In this document: positions 7,956 to 16,259 of the stretch, one piece after another | How the letters are laid out: the number at the start of each line of letters is the position of its first letter | Position numbering within the stretch: the first letter of the stretch is position 1 | NCBI GenBank assembly: GCA_036377075.1 | Contig: DASUZB010000113.1 | Span: 1 to 36,465, forward strand | Length of the DNA stretch: 36,465 bases | From: DASUZB01 sp036377075 | GTDB lineage: Bacteria > Actinomycetota > CALGFH01 | Direction: 5' to 3' | Program-made: the position numbers and the translations under genes | The notes under the pieces: model-generated | Database searches by the model: none | The model's input: only the letters and a program-made list of their open reading frames with translations | What the model was told of the DNA's origin: nothing

Positions 7956-8780
7956 TCAGCGCATCGACTCGGCGATGCGCACGGCCTGCTCGCGCGAGAC
8001 GCGGCCCTCCAGGCGGAAGGTCACGTCGCCGCGCTGCCAGATCAGGGTGGACCCGGCCAGGCGGCTCCGTTCGTCCTGGAAGGAGCCGTCGCGGTCGACG
8101 TAGGCGAGCCCGTGCGGCTGCGGCAGCCAGTAGCCCGGCCCGCCGGCGACGGTCAGGAACTGCACCTCGCCGCCACCGCTGAGCTTCTTCATGAAGCCCT
8201 CGTCCACGTTCGCGCGGAACTCGGTGATCAGCAGGCCGGCCTCGGTGTAGGGGGAGGCCGGCAGTCCGGGGCGGGCGCGGTAGACCAGGTCGACGCGTCC
8301 GTCGGCTGGCTGGTCGGGGTCGGCGTAGACCGCGTCGGGGTGCTCGAAGCCGGCCTCGGTCGGCACCAGTACGGGGAACTTCACGCTCGCCCGCGCCCTG
8401 CCGAGGGTGGTCCGGTGGCCCAGGCCGAGCTGGCCGCCGAGGCCGCCCAGCTCGGAGGTCGCCGGGCTGCTGGTCGCGCTGGTGGGCGGCCCGCCGAGCT
8501 GGATCTTGATGCCGCGCAGGCCGAGCAGGTCGGCGACGGCGTCACGGGTGGTGGGGGAGAGCACCAGCACGGCGGCGGCGAGCAGGGCGGCGGCCAGGCC
8601 GGCGAGGACCAGGCGCCGCGCCCGCGGCCGGCCCGGGAGGACGCGCAGGCCTGGCGCCGCCGGCCGCTCGGGCGCCTCCTCGAGGCGCGCCCGCACCCGC
8701 TCGGCGAGCGGCGGGGTGGCCGGGTGGTCGAGGTGGCCGCCGAGGTCACGCAGGGCCTCCTCCAGCTCGCGGTCGCTCAC
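7956..8780 (-). CDS. Membrane anti-sigma-like partner of the ECF sigma factor
   Basis: A 274-residue protein. A short cytoplasmic N-terminus (RELEEALRDLGGHLDHP, then ERVRARLEEAPE) is followed by one membrane segment (LVLAGLAAALLAAAVLVL) at about residues 55-72. An outer domain of about 200 residues has motifs such as ASVKFPVLVPTEAG, GLLITEFRANVDEGFMKKL and VAGGPGYWLP, and ends with FRLEGRVSREQAVRIAESM. This domain resembles the DUF4367-like outer domains found beside ECF sigma genes. The N-terminus has no cysteines, so it is not a zinc-type (HCC) anti-sigma factor. The GTG at 8780 overlaps the sigma stop (GTGA) and has a near-perfect ribosome site, AAGGAGGTG. Role inferred from context and topology. 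Confidence 0.75.
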   Translation of the reverse strand: MSDRELEEALRDLGGHLDHPATPPLAERVRARLEEAPERPAAPGLRVLPGRPRARRLVLAGLAAALLAAAVLVLSPTTRDAVADLLGLRGIKIQLGGPPTSATSSPATSELGGLGGQLGLGHRTTLGRARASVKFPVLVPTEAGFEHPDAVYADPDQPADGRVDLVYRARPGLPASPYTEAGLLITEFRANVDEGFMKKLSGGGEVQFLTVAGGPGYWLPQPHGLAYVDRDGSFQDERSRLAGSTLIWQRGDVTFRLEGRVSREQAVRIAESMR

Positions 8781-9385
8781 TGCCCACCTCCTTCCGGTGC
8801 CGGCGCCCACAGCGCCTCGGCGCCCTGGTCGGCCAGGACGCCGCGCAGCCGTCCGAGCGCCCGTGAGGTGCGCGACTTCACCGTCCCACGGCGGCAGCCC
8901 AGCGTCCCGGCCGTCTCCTCCTCGCTCAGCTCGAGGAAGAAGCGGCAGGCGAGCACCTCGCGGTCGGCCTCCGGGAGGCGGTTGACGGCCGCGAGCAGGA
9001 CCCGGCGGCGCTCGCCGGCGAGCGCCGCCGCCTCGGGGGCCGGGGCCGCGTCCCCCGAGGGGCGGTCCTCGGCGGCCCGCAGGGTCAGGTCCTCCAGGCG
9101 CCGGGCCGAGCGGCGCCGGTTGCGGGCCTCGTTGGCCACGATGGCCAGCAGCCAGGGCCGGAACGGTGCCCCGGGGCGGAAGCGGCCGAACGCGTACCAC
9201 GCCTTCACGAACCCCTCCTGGGCGGCGTCCTCGGCGTCGGCGGCCGACCTGGTGACCAGGTAGGCGGTCCGGAAGGCGAGGTCGGCATGGCGGCGCACAA
9301 GGCGCTCGTAGGCTTGCACCTCTCCCCGCTGCGCGCGTGCGACGAGCTGGTCGTCGTCCTCGGTGTCCAGTGGTCGGCCCTCCAC
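8777..9385 (-). CDS. RNA polymerase sigma factor, ECF (extracytoplasmic function) subfamily
   Basis: A 202-residue sigma-70 protein with only regions 2 and 4. Region 2 covers YERLVRRHADLAFRTAYLV through SAADAEDAAQEGFVKAW to FRPWLLAIVANEARNRRR, about residues 27-93. Region 4 covers LPEADREVLACRFFLELSEE and the helix-turn-helix GTLGCRRGTVKSRTSRALGRL, about residues 137-181. The start is taken as the GTG at 9385; the ribosome site is weak (GGTGGA). It is translationally coupled to its membrane partner downstream, the usual arrangement for a sigma factor held inactive until an envelope signal arrives. The target promoters are unknown; many ECF factors activate their own promoter, and the upstream gap of 66 bases is short. 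Confidence 0.93.
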   Translation of the reverse strand: MEGRPLDTEDDDQLVARAQRGEVQAYERLVRRHADLAFRTAYLVTRSAADAEDAAQEGFVKAWYAFGRFRPGAPFRPWLLAIVANEARNRRRSARRLEDLTLRAAEDRPSGDAAPAPEAAALAGERRRVLLAAVNRLPEADREVLACRFFLELSEEETAGTLGCRRGTVKSRTSRALGRLRGVLADQGAEALWAPAPEGGGQ

Positions 9386-9451
9386 GGACGGATTCCACCA
9401 GCTCCTACACCGCGGCGCCGCGGCGGGTTCCAGGCAGGGGATGCTACCCGG

Positions 9452-11236
9452 TCACTGCCAGTCGCGGTCCTGGCCGAGCAGCTCGCCGAGGCGGCCGCCG
9501 GGTTCCGGGGCGGCGAACAGGTGCCCCTGCGCCTGGTCGCAGCCGAGCGCGTCCAGCCGGGCGAGCTGGCGGCGCGTCTCCACCCCTTCGGCAACCGCCA
9601 CCAGGCCGAGGGAGTGGGCGAGGCCGATCACCGCCGCCGCGACCGCGTCGTCGGGGGGCTCGCGGTCGAGGCAGGCGACGAAGGATTGGTCGATCTTCAG
9701 CGCGGTGAGCGGCAGGTGGCGCAGGGAGGCGAGCGACGAGCAGCCGGTGCCGAAGTCGTCGACGGCCAGGCCGACGCCGAGCGCCGCCAGCCGCTCGCAG
9801 GTGGCCGCCGCGCTCGGCTGGTCGGCAAGCGCCTGCTCGTTCACCTCCAGGCAGAGGCGGCCAGGGTCGACGCCGCTGCCGGCGAGTGCGGCTTCGACAC
9901 GGTCGGCCAGGTGCGCCTCGGCGAACTGGCGAGCCGACAGGTTGACGTGGACCCGGGGGGCGATGCGGCCGCCAGCACCGTCCCAGCGGGCGGCCTGGCG
10001 GCAGGCCTCCTCCAGCACCCAGCCGCCGACGGTCACGATCAGGCCGGTCTCCTCGGCGGCGGGGACGAACTCCGCCGGCCGCAGCTGGCCGTCGCCCGGC
10101 CGCTCCCAGCGGGCCAGCGCCTCGACGGCCACCACCCGGCCCTCGCGCAGGGAGACGATCGGCTGGTAGGCGACCCGCAGCTCGCCCTTGTCGAGCGCGG
10201 CGCGGAGCGCCGCCTCGGTGCGCAGCCGCTCGGTCAGGCGCGCCCGCACGGCCTCGTCGTACAGCTCGTAGCTGGTGCCCTCCTGCCGCTTGGCGCGGTG
10301 CATCGCGGTCTCGGCGTCGCGCAGCAGGTGCCCGGCGCGGCGGCGGTGCGACCCGGCGAGGGCGATCCCGACGCTGGCGTCGAGGGTGAGCTCCGTGCCG
10401 CCGACCGCGAACGGGGTGTCCAGCCCCGACGCGATCCGCTCGGCCAGGCGCACCGCGTCGCGGCCGTCGCGCAGGTCCTGGCAGAGCACGGCGAACTCGT
10501 CGCCCCCGAGGCGGGCGACCGTGTCGCTGGGCCGCAGCACGCCGCGCAGGCGCCCGGCGACCGCGACCAGCACCCCGTCGGCCGCGTCGGCGCCGACCCG
10601 CTCGGCCGCCTGGGCGAAGCGGTCCAGGTCCATCACCAGCACCGCCACCACGCCGGGGTGGCGTTCGAGGCGGGCGAGGACCGCGTCGAGCCGGTCGAGG
10701 AACAGCGCGCGGGTCGGCAGCCCGGTGAGCGGGTCGCGGGCGGCCCGGCCGGCGGCCTGCTCGGCAGCGTGGCCGCCGAGGCCGAGCTCCGCCAGCTGCC
10801 GCACCACGTAGCGGGGGCGGCCTTCGAGGTCGGTGTGGGCCGGCCGCCCGTTGGCGTCGGTGGTCAGCCAGGCGCTCGCCAGCACCCAGACGACCTCGCC
10901 GTCGGCCCGCCGGCAGCGCTGCGGGAGCTGGTAGGCGGCGAGCTCCCCGTCGAGCAGGCGCTGCAGGTACTCGGCGTCGGCGTCGCGGTCCTCTGGGTGC
11001 AGCAGCGCCGCGAACCCGAGGGCGCGCAGCTCCGCCTCGGAGTGGCCGGTCAGCTCGACGAAGGGCAGGTTGAGGCGGATGAACTCGCCCTCGGGGTCGA
11101 CCAGCGCGGTGGCCGGCGGCGCGGACGCGAGCGACCCCCAGACCCGGTCGACGTCCTCGCGCAATGGGTCCCAGGTGATCAGCGCGGACGGAGCCGTCCC
11201 GGGCGTCCATCCAGTTCGGGTACGCATCGGGGTCAT
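9452..11236 (-). CDS. PAS-GGDEF-EAL cyclic-di-GMP turnover protein
   Basis: A 594-residue cytoplasmic protein. A PAS domain (about residues 27-145, with FVELTGHSEAELRALGF and LLHPEDRD) is followed by a GGDEF domain (about 165-325) and an EAL domain (about 340-590). The diguanylate cyclase site RLGGDEF (GGDEF at 244-248) is intact, and RPSD (235-238) stands exactly five residues before it, the product-inhibition I-site. The phosphodiesterase residues look intact too: EALARW (372-377), EVNEQAL, DDFGTG, LKIDQSF and VAEGVET. It may therefore both make and degrade c-di-GMP. Start: the ATG at 11236, or the ATG nine bases later, where AGG is better spaced. It is transcribed away from the aldo/keto reductase remnant. 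Confidence 0.9.
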   Translation of the reverse strand: MTPMRTRTGWTPGTAPSALITWDPLREDVDRVWGSLASAPPATALVDPEGEFIRLNLPFVELTGHSEAELRALGFAALLHPEDRDADAEYLQRLLDGELAAYQLPQRCRRADGEVVWVLASAWLTTDANGRPAHTDLEGRPRYVVRQLAELGLGGHAAEQAAGRAARDPLTGLPTRALFLDRLDAVLARLERHPGVVAVLVMDLDRFAQAAERVGADAADGVLVAVAGRLRGVLRPSDTVARLGGDEFAVLCQDLRDGRDAVRLAERIASGLDTPFAVGGTELTLDASVGIALAGSHRRRAGHLLRDAETAMHRAKRQEGTSYELYDEAVRARLTERLRTEAALRAALDKGELRVAYQPIVSLREGRVVAVEALARWERPGDGQLRPAEFVPAAEETGLIVTVGGWVLEEACRQAARWDGAGGRIAPRVHVNLSARQFAEAHLADRVEAALAGSGVDPGRLCLEVNEQALADQPSAAATCERLAALGVGLAVDDFGTGCSSLASLRHLPLTALKIDQSFVACLDREPPDDAVAAAVIGLAHSLGLVAVAEGVETRRQLARLDALGCDQAQGHLFAAPEPGGRLGELLGQDRDWQ

Positions 11237-11287
11237 CCTGACGCTCTGAGACGATCGAACCAATAGACCGGGAGAATACTCTTGTCC

Positions 11288-11305
11288 GTCCCCCGGACGG
11301 GGGAC
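11288..11305. promoter_or_regulatory. Inverted repeat in the divergent region before the GGDEF-EAL gene
   Basis: GTCCCCC (11288-11294) and GGGGGAC (11299-11305) are perfect arms around the four bases GGAC. The site lies in the 125-base divergent region between the c-di-GMP gene and the aldo/keto reductase remnant, 52 bases before the first start and 57 before the second. It could be a protein operator or an RNA hairpin. Confidence 0.4.
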
Positions 11306-11361
11306 ACCGGTACCCTCGTCGCGCGACCACGGCAGGTCCAAGCGACGACAGGGGAGCCGAC

Positions 11362-11839
11362 ATGGGAATGGCGACGCGGACGCTCGGCCGCTCCGGCATC
11401 CAGGTCAGCCCGATGGGCTTCGGCTGCTGGGCGATCGGCGGGCCCTACTGGGCCGGCGAGCAGCCGCTCGGGTGGGGCGAGGTCGACGACGAGGAGTCCG
11501 TGCGGGCGCTGCGCCGCGCGCTCGACCTTGGCGTCACCTTCTTCGACACCGCCGACATCTACGGCGCCGGCCACAGCGAGCGGGTGCTGGGCCGGGCACT
11601 CGCCGGTCGGCGCGACGAGGCGGTGATCGCCACCAAGTTCGGCAACCTCGGCGACGAGGCCGCCCGCCAGCACGTCGGCAGCGACACCAGCCCCGACCAC
11701 GTCGCCCACGCCTGCGAGGCGTCCCTGCGCCGCCTCGGCACCGACCACGTCGACCTGTACCAGCTCCACCGCCGCCATGGAGGCGGGCCCGCTCACCCCC
11801 GAGCAGCTCGCCGAGATCGACCGCCTGCTCGGGCGGTAG
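11362..11839 (+). pseudogene. Aldo/keto reductase with an internal deletion and frameshift
   Basis: The first 137 codons read as a normal aldo/keto reductase: TLGRSGIQVSPMGFGCWAIG, then FFDTADIYG with catalytic D62 and Y67, ATKFG with K92, and DLYQLHR with H136. Immediately afterwards the frame turns into arginine/proline-rich nonsense. In another frame, from about 11768, the sequence reads TAAMEAGPLTPEQLAEIDRL and ends at a TAG at 11837-11839, the typical C-terminus of the same family. So the central and C-terminal barrel and NADPH-binding part, about 170-190 codons of a normal 320-residue enzyme, is missing and the ends are out of frame. The ATG at 11362 keeps a good ribosome site (GGGGAG). 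Recent decay or an assembly collapse are both possible. Confidence 0.8.
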
Positions 11840-11929
11840 CCGGGTCCGGCCGACCAGGTGGAGGACGCCGCCGTCGAGCAGGCCATGCGAGCAGGCTCAT
11901 CACCGCGGGCGAGTGACCTTGATGCTGCC

Positions 11930-12982
11930 TCAGTACCAGCCGTTGGCCTGCCAGAACGCCTGGGCTGCCGCGGCGGTGCCGTAGCGGTCGCGCACGTAGG
12001 CGCGGAAGGCGACGAGCTGCTTGCCGCAGTCGATCGTGTCGTAGTCGTTGCCGAGGTACAGGATGCGGTTGCCGAGCAGGAGCTGGCCGAGGCCGAAGGC
12101 GGTCGAGGTGGGGTTGTCGGCGGTGGGGTAGCCGCCGGACTCGTGCATGATGATCCACAGCTCGGGGGCCGAGGTGCCGGAGAGGTCGCAGCGGCCTCCC
12201 CCGAGGCGCCGCACCTGGGGCGGGTCGTTCGGTGAGCGGGCGGCGGCCGCCCGGCGGCGGGCCGCCTCCTCCTGCGAGATCAGCCGGCGCAGCTCCGCCG
12301 AGCGGGCGCGGAGCGCGGCCGCCTGGCCGGCCAGGCTGGAGAGCTTGGCGTCGAGCGTCCGCTTGGCCTGCTGGCGCACCGCCTGGACCCGCTGCAGCTC
12401 GGCCAGCTGGGCGGCGACCGCGTCGGTGGCGGCGCGGCTGTCGCGCTCGGCCGCGAGCATGCGCGCCTGCAGCCAGGCGGCCTGGCGCTGGCCCCCGCGC
12501 AGCCGTGCCATCGTGCTGGCCCCCGACTCGGCCACGTAGTCGAGCGTCACGGCGCGGTCGATCAGGTCGGGCAGGTGCGCCGGGTCGATCAGCACGGCGA
12601 GGTCGGCCGAGCCGCCGCTGATGTAGACGTTGCGGGCGCGCGCGTCGATCTGGCGGCGCAGCCCGTTCACCTCGGCGGCGACGCGCCGCAGCGCCTGCTC
12701 CGCCAGCAGGCGCCGCTGCCTGGCGGCGTCGAGCTGGGTGCGGGCGGCGTCGACCCGCTGCTGCCCCTCGGCGGTCGCCCGCTGGGCTTCGGCCAGGGCG
12801 GCGTCCACCGCCACCGCGTCGGCGCGCGCGTTGCGCAGCACGGCCTCAACCTGCCCCAACCGGTCGCGGGTGCGGGACAGGTCGGAGCGCTTGTCGTCGG
12901 CGAGCGCCGGACGGGTCACCAGGGAGGCGACGGCGAGGATGCCGGTCAGCGCCACGGCGACGGAGCGTGCGCGAACGGGCAC
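11930..12982 (-). CDS. Secreted lytic transglycosylase-like protein with coiled-coil stalk
   Basis: A 350-residue exported protein. The signal peptide VRARSVAVALTGILAVASLV ends near ALA|DDKR. A long alpha-helical, coiled-coil region follows (about residues 33-270, rich in A, R, Q and E), like the PcsB/CwlO class. The last 75 residues are lysozyme-like: IMHESGGYP with the catalytic glutamate, NPTSTAFGLGQL, and the closing AFWQANGWY. It probably cleaves peptidoglycan glycan strands outside the membrane. The GTG at 12982 is chosen because AGGAGG (plus 12988-12993) lies five bases before it and it opens directly into the signal peptide. The frame is open further upstream but shows nothing protein-like. 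Confidence 0.85.
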   Translation of the reverse strand: MPVRARSVAVALTGILAVASLVTRPALADDKRSDLSRTRDRLGQVEAVLRNARADAVAVDAALAEAQRATAEGQQRVDAARTQLDAARQRRLLAEQALRRVAAEVNGLRRQIDARARNVYISGGSADLAVLIDPAHLPDLIDRAVTLDYVAESGASTMARLRGGQRQAAWLQARMLAAERDSRAATDAVAAQLAELQRVQAVRQQAKRTLDAKLSSLAGQAAALRARSAELRRLISQEEAARRRAAAARSPNDPPQVRRLGGGRCDLSGTSAPELWIIMHESGGYPTADNPTSTAFGLGQLLLGNRILYLGNDYDTIDCGKQLVAFRAYVRDRYGTAAAAQAFWQANGWY

Positions 12983-13106
12983 GAGCACCTCCTCGACGGG
13001 AGTTGCGGGGGATCTGGAGCTCGAGGAGTGGGTCGTGGGGGCAGCGACGGAGCGGGAGTCTACCGCAGGACGGAACGATGGATCGAACCGCAGGCACCGG
13101 CCGCAC

Positions 13107-13120
13107 GACCTGAGCAGGTC
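13107..13120. promoter_or_regulatory. 14-base operator-like palindrome
   Basis: GACCTG-AG-CAGGTC is a perfect inverted repeat with a two-base centre. It lies in the 212-base divergent region between the lytic transglycosylase and the S9 peptidase. On the minus strand it overlaps TTGACC (13122-13117), but no convincing -10 follows. A TAGACT (minus, 13062-13057) may be the -10 of the transglycosylase gene. Confidence 0.3.
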
Positions 13121-13181
13121 AAGCCGGCCAGACGGCGGTGCCCGCTTCGGCGCGGTCGCGCCCACCAAGGCTGGCGACAGG

Positions 13182-13187
13182 TACCAT
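13182..13187 (+). promoter_or_regulatory. -10 box for a leaderless start
   Basis: TACCAT ends seven bases before the ATG of the S9 peptidase at 13195. No ribosome site is visible between. This fits a message beginning at the start codon. Confidence 0.45.
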
Positions 13188-13194
13188 CCGGTAC

Positions 13195-14982
13195 ATGACC
13201 GAGCCTCGCTGGAAGCAGCGGTACCGCGCAGCCACCCTGACCCTCCCGCGCTGGGGGGTGGACCAGCCCGACCGCCTGGTGTACGCGTCCAACCTCTCCG
13301 GCTCGTGGCAGGTGCACGCCTGGGATCGGCTCGCCGGCACGCACCGGCAGGTCACCGACCATCCCACCGGGGTGGTGGCCGGGACGCTCACGCCCGACGG
13401 CGGCGGCGTCGTCTGGTTCGAGGACGAAAAGGGCAACGAGATCGGCCACTGGATCCTGCAGCCGTTCGCCGGCGGCGAGCCGGCCCCGCTGCTGCCCGGC
13501 GTCGGGCCGGCGTGGAGCGCGGGGCTCGCGCTCGGCCCCAAGGGCCGGGTCGCGCTCGGCCTGGCCGACCGGGACGGCTTCCGCGTCCGGGTCGGCGAGG
13601 TCGGCGGCGACAGCGTCGAGCTGTACCGGCACGAGCAGACCGTCGACCTGGCGGCGCTCTCCCGTGACGGCCGCCTGCTGGTGGTCCACCACGCCGAGCA
13701 CGGCGACAACCTGCGCCCGGCGCTGCGCGCCTTCGACGTCGACCGCCTCGAGCCCGTCGCCGACCTGTGGGACGGGGAGGGCTACGCCCTCTACGCGGTC
13801 GCCTTCTCGCCGGTGCCCGGCGACGGCCGCGTGGCGGTGCTGCACGAGCGCGCCGGCCGGCCGCGGCCGGCGGTCTGGGACCCGGTCGCCGGGGTCCGCA
13901 CGGACCTGGCCGTCGACCTGCCCGGCGACGTGGAGGTGGCCGACTGGTGGCCCGACGGCGGCTCGCTGCTGCTGGTCCACACCCACATGGGCCGCGACGA
14001 GCTGTACCGGCTGCGCCTCCCCGGCGGACCGCTCGAGCGGCTCGAGCACGAACCCGGCTCGGTCACCGGGGCGCGCGTCCGGCCCGACGGCACGGTCTGG
14101 TACCGCTGGTCGTCCGGGGCGCTCCCGGCCGAGGTGCGCGCCATCGGTGGCGGCGACGCGGTGCTGCGCCCGCCAGGCCCCCGCGCCCCCGCCGGCATCT
14201 CGTACCAGAGCTGGACGTTCACCAACCCGGTGGGCCAGCAGGTGCACGGGTTCCTGGCGGTCCCGCCGGGCGACGGGCCCGCCCCGACGGTGATGCTGGT
14301 CCACGGCGGCCCGCACCACCACGACGCCGACAGCTTCAGCCCCGAGGTGCAGGCCTGGGTCGACCACGGCTACGCGGTCGCGCTGGTCAACTACCGCGGC
14401 TCGACCGGGTACGGCAAGGCGTGGCAGGACGCCCTCGAAGGCGACCCGGGGCGGCCCGAGGTGGAGGACGTGGTGGCGGGGCGCGACGACCTGGTCGCCC
14501 GCGGCGTGGCCGACCCGCAGCGGGTGGTGCTCGCCGGCGCCTCCTGGGGCGGCTACCTGACCCTGCAGACGATCGGCACGGTGCCGGACGGCTGGCGCGC
14601 CGCGCTGGCGGTGGTCCCGGTGGCCGACTACGTCAGCGCCTACCAGGACGAGTCCGAGGGGCTGCAGGCGCTCGACCGGGCGCTGTTCGGCGGCGGGCCG
14701 GACGAGAGGCCCGAGCTGTTCGCCGAGCGCTCCCCGATCACCCACGCCAACCGGGTCACCACCCCGGTGCTGCTGATGGTGGGGGAGAACGACACCCGCT
14801 GCCCGCTGCAGCAGGTGCTCAACTACGCCGACCGCCTCACCGAGCTGGGCAAGGAGTTCGAGCTCGACCGCTTCGACGCCGGCCACGGCGCGCTGGTCGT
14901 CGACGAGCGCATCCGCCAGGCCGAGGTGGAGCTCGCCTTCGCCGCCCGCCACGTCCCCGGGGTGGCGCCACCGCAGCGCTGA
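13195..14982 (+). CDS. S9 family (prolyl oligopeptidase-type) peptidase
   Basis: A 595-residue cytoplasmic serine peptidase of the dipeptidyl/acylaminoacyl peptidase type. Residues 1 to about 330 form a beta-propeller gate with repeated blades (for example LVYASNLSGSWQVHAWD, VAGTLTPDGGGVVWF, ADWWPDGGSLLLVH). The C-terminal alpha/beta-hydrolase domain has the oxyanion region LVHGGPHHHD, the nucleophile Ser450 in GASWGG, the aspartate in VGENDTRCP and the histidine in DAGHGAL. NYRGSTGYG is also a typical S9 motif. There is no signal peptide. It probably trims short peptides. It is a single gene with no partner; a hairpin follows at 14986. Confidence 0.92.
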   Translation: MTEPRWKQRYRAATLTLPRWGVDQPDRLVYASNLSGSWQVHAWDRLAGTHRQVTDHPTGVVAGTLTPDGGGVVWFEDEKGNEIGHWILQPFAGGEPAPLLPGVGPAWSAGLALGPKGRVALGLADRDGFRVRVGEVGGDSVELYRHEQTVDLAALSRDGRLLVVHHAEHGDNLRPALRAFDVDRLEPVADLWDGEGYALYAVAFSPVPGDGRVAVLHERAGRPRPAVWDPVAGVRTDLAVDLPGDVEVADWWPDGGSLLLVHTHMGRDELYRLRLPGGPLERLEHEPGSVTGARVRPDGTVWYRWSSGALPAEVRAIGGGDAVLRPPGPRAPAGISYQSWTFTNPVGQQVHGFLAVPPGDGPAPTVMLVHGGPHHHDADSFSPEVQAWVDHGYAVALVNYRGSTGYGKAWQDALEGDPGRPEVEDVVAGRDDLVARGVADPQRVVLAGASWGGYLTLQTIGTVPDGWRAALAVVPVADYVSAYQDESEGLQALDRALFGGGPDERPELFAERSPITHANRVTTPVLLMVGENDTRCPLQQVLNYADRLTELGKEFELDRFDAGHGALVVDERIRQAEVELAFAARHVPGVAPPQR

Positions 14983-14985
14983 CCC

Positions 14986-15007
14986 CGCTACGACCAGCGT
15001 GGTAGCG
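14986..15007 (+). terminator. Hairpin after the S9 peptidase gene
   Basis: CGCTAC (14986-14991) and GTAGCG (15002-15007) form a six-base stem with a ten-base loop, four bases after the stop. There is no T-tract, so this is a weak candidate. Confidence 0.35.
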
Positions 15008-15050
15008 GCGCTGCACCCGCGGGAGGATGCCACCGGGCGGCCACGTCTCG

Positions 15051-15056
15051 TACCGT
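15051..15056 (+). promoter_or_regulatory. -10 box for a leaderless start
   Basis: TACCGT is separated from the ATG of the histidine kinase at 15063 by exactly six bases. No Shine-Dalgarno sequence intervenes, so the kinase message is probably leaderless. Confidence 0.45.
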
Positions 15057-15062
15057 AGCGCC

Positions 15063-16259
15063 ATGGACGTGACCGGCCTGCGCGAGCGCCTGCGGCGCGT
15101 GCCCGCCCCGGTGGTGGACGCGCTGCTGGCGGTGGCGGTCGCGGCGGTGACCGCCGCGGCCGTCCGGGTGGCGATCGAGCCCCACTCGACCCCGCCGGAC
15201 GCGTTCGCCTACGTGCTCGCGGTCGCGTTCGGCGCCCTGCTGCTGCTGCGGCGCCGCTGGCCGCTCGGGGTGTTCGCGGCCTCCAACGTGCTGCTGTTCG
15301 TGTACTACACGATGGGCTACCCGGGCATGACGCCGGCGATCCCGCTGGGGGTCGCGCTCTACACCGCCGCGGCCGCCGGGCACCTGCGCTGGTGCCTGGC
15401 GAGCACCGCCTTCTACATGACCGCCGGGGCCGTGGTGGTCGGGTTCAGGGAGGGGACGCCCGCGCTGGAGGTGCTCACCTCCTTCCTGCCGCAGGCGTCG
15501 CTGATGGTCGCGCTGTCCCTGCTCGGCGACGCCGTGCGCAGCCGCCGGGGGTGGCAGGCGGAGGTGCGCGAGCGGCTCGCGCGGGTGGAGGCGGACCGGG
15601 AGCGGGAGGCGCGCCGGCGCGTCGAGCGCGAGCGCCTGCGGATCGCCCGCGAGCTGCACGACGTCCTGGCGCACACGATCGCGGTGGTGACCGTCCAGGC
15701 CGGCGTCGCCGCGGACGTGCTGACGGAGAGCCCCGCGCAGGCCAGGTCGGCCCTTGAGGCGATCCGGGCGGCGAGCCGCGAGGCGATGGCCGAGCTCAAG
15801 GCGACCGTCGGCGTCCTGCGGGGCGGCGAGCGCGACGGCGAGGGGGCGCCGCGCGCGCCGAGCCCCGGCCTCGGCCAGCTCGGCGGCCTGCTGGAGGCCG
15901 CCCGCGAGGGGGGCCTGCGGGTCGAGGCGGAGGTGTGCGGCGAGCCGCGGCCCCTGCCCGCGCTGGTCGACCTCACCGCCTACCGCATCGTGCAGGAGTC
16001 GCTGACCAACGTCGGCCGCCACGCCGGCGCCGCCTCCGCGACGGTGACGATCCGCTACGAGCCGGGCGCGGTGGTCGTCGAGGTGGACGACGACGGCCGC
16101 GGCCCGGCCGCCACCGCGGCGGACCACCGGCCCGGCTACGGCCTGGCGGGGATGGCGGAGCGGTCGGCGGCGCTGGGCGGCAGCCTGCAGGCCGGGGCGC
16201 GGCCCGGCGGCGGCTTCCGGGTCACCGCGCGGCTGCCCCTGGCGGGGACCACGGCGTGA
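15063..16259 (+). CDS. NarL-type sensor histidine kinase (HisKA_3)
   Basis: A 398-residue membrane kinase. The first 165 residues are hydrophobic, with about five segments (for example VVDALLAVAVAAVTAAAVRV, FAYVLAVAFGALLLL, LGVFAASNVLLFVYYTMGY, ASLMVALSLLG), and there is little outside the membrane. It therefore likely senses the membrane or an intramembrane signal. A linker coiled coil leads to the phosphoacceptor box RLRIARELHDVLAHTI (His199), then the HATPase_c domain with ESLTNVGRHA, DDDGRGP and GYGLAGMAERSAALGG. The start ATG is preceded by a -10-like TACCGT. The stop overlaps the start of the response regulator (GTGA at 16256-16259), so the pair is co-translated. Confidence 0.93.
   Translation: MDVTGLRERLRRVPAPVVDALLAVAVAAVTAAAVRVAIEPHSTPPDAFAYVLAVAFGALLLLRRRWPLGVFAASNVLLFVYYTMGYPGMTPAIPLGVALYTAAAAGHLRWCLASTAFYMTAGAVVVGFREGTPALEVLTSFLPQASLMVALSLLGDAVRSRRGWQAEVRERLARVEADREREARRRVERERLRIARELHDVLAHTIAVVTVQAGVAADVLTESPAQARSALEAIRAASREAMAELKATVGVLRGGERDGEGAPRAPSPGLGQLGGLLEAAREGGLRVEAEVCGEPRPLPALVDLTAYRIVQESLTNVGRHAGAASATVTIRYEPGAVVVEVDDDGRGPAATAADHRPGYGLAGMAERSAALGGSLQAGARPGGGFRVTARLPLAGTTA

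Noticed and set aside
11362..11916. An intact short aldo/keto reductase of 184 residues
   Set aside because: After residue 137 the frame loses all family character, and the real C-terminus is visible in another frame, so it is treated as a broken gene.
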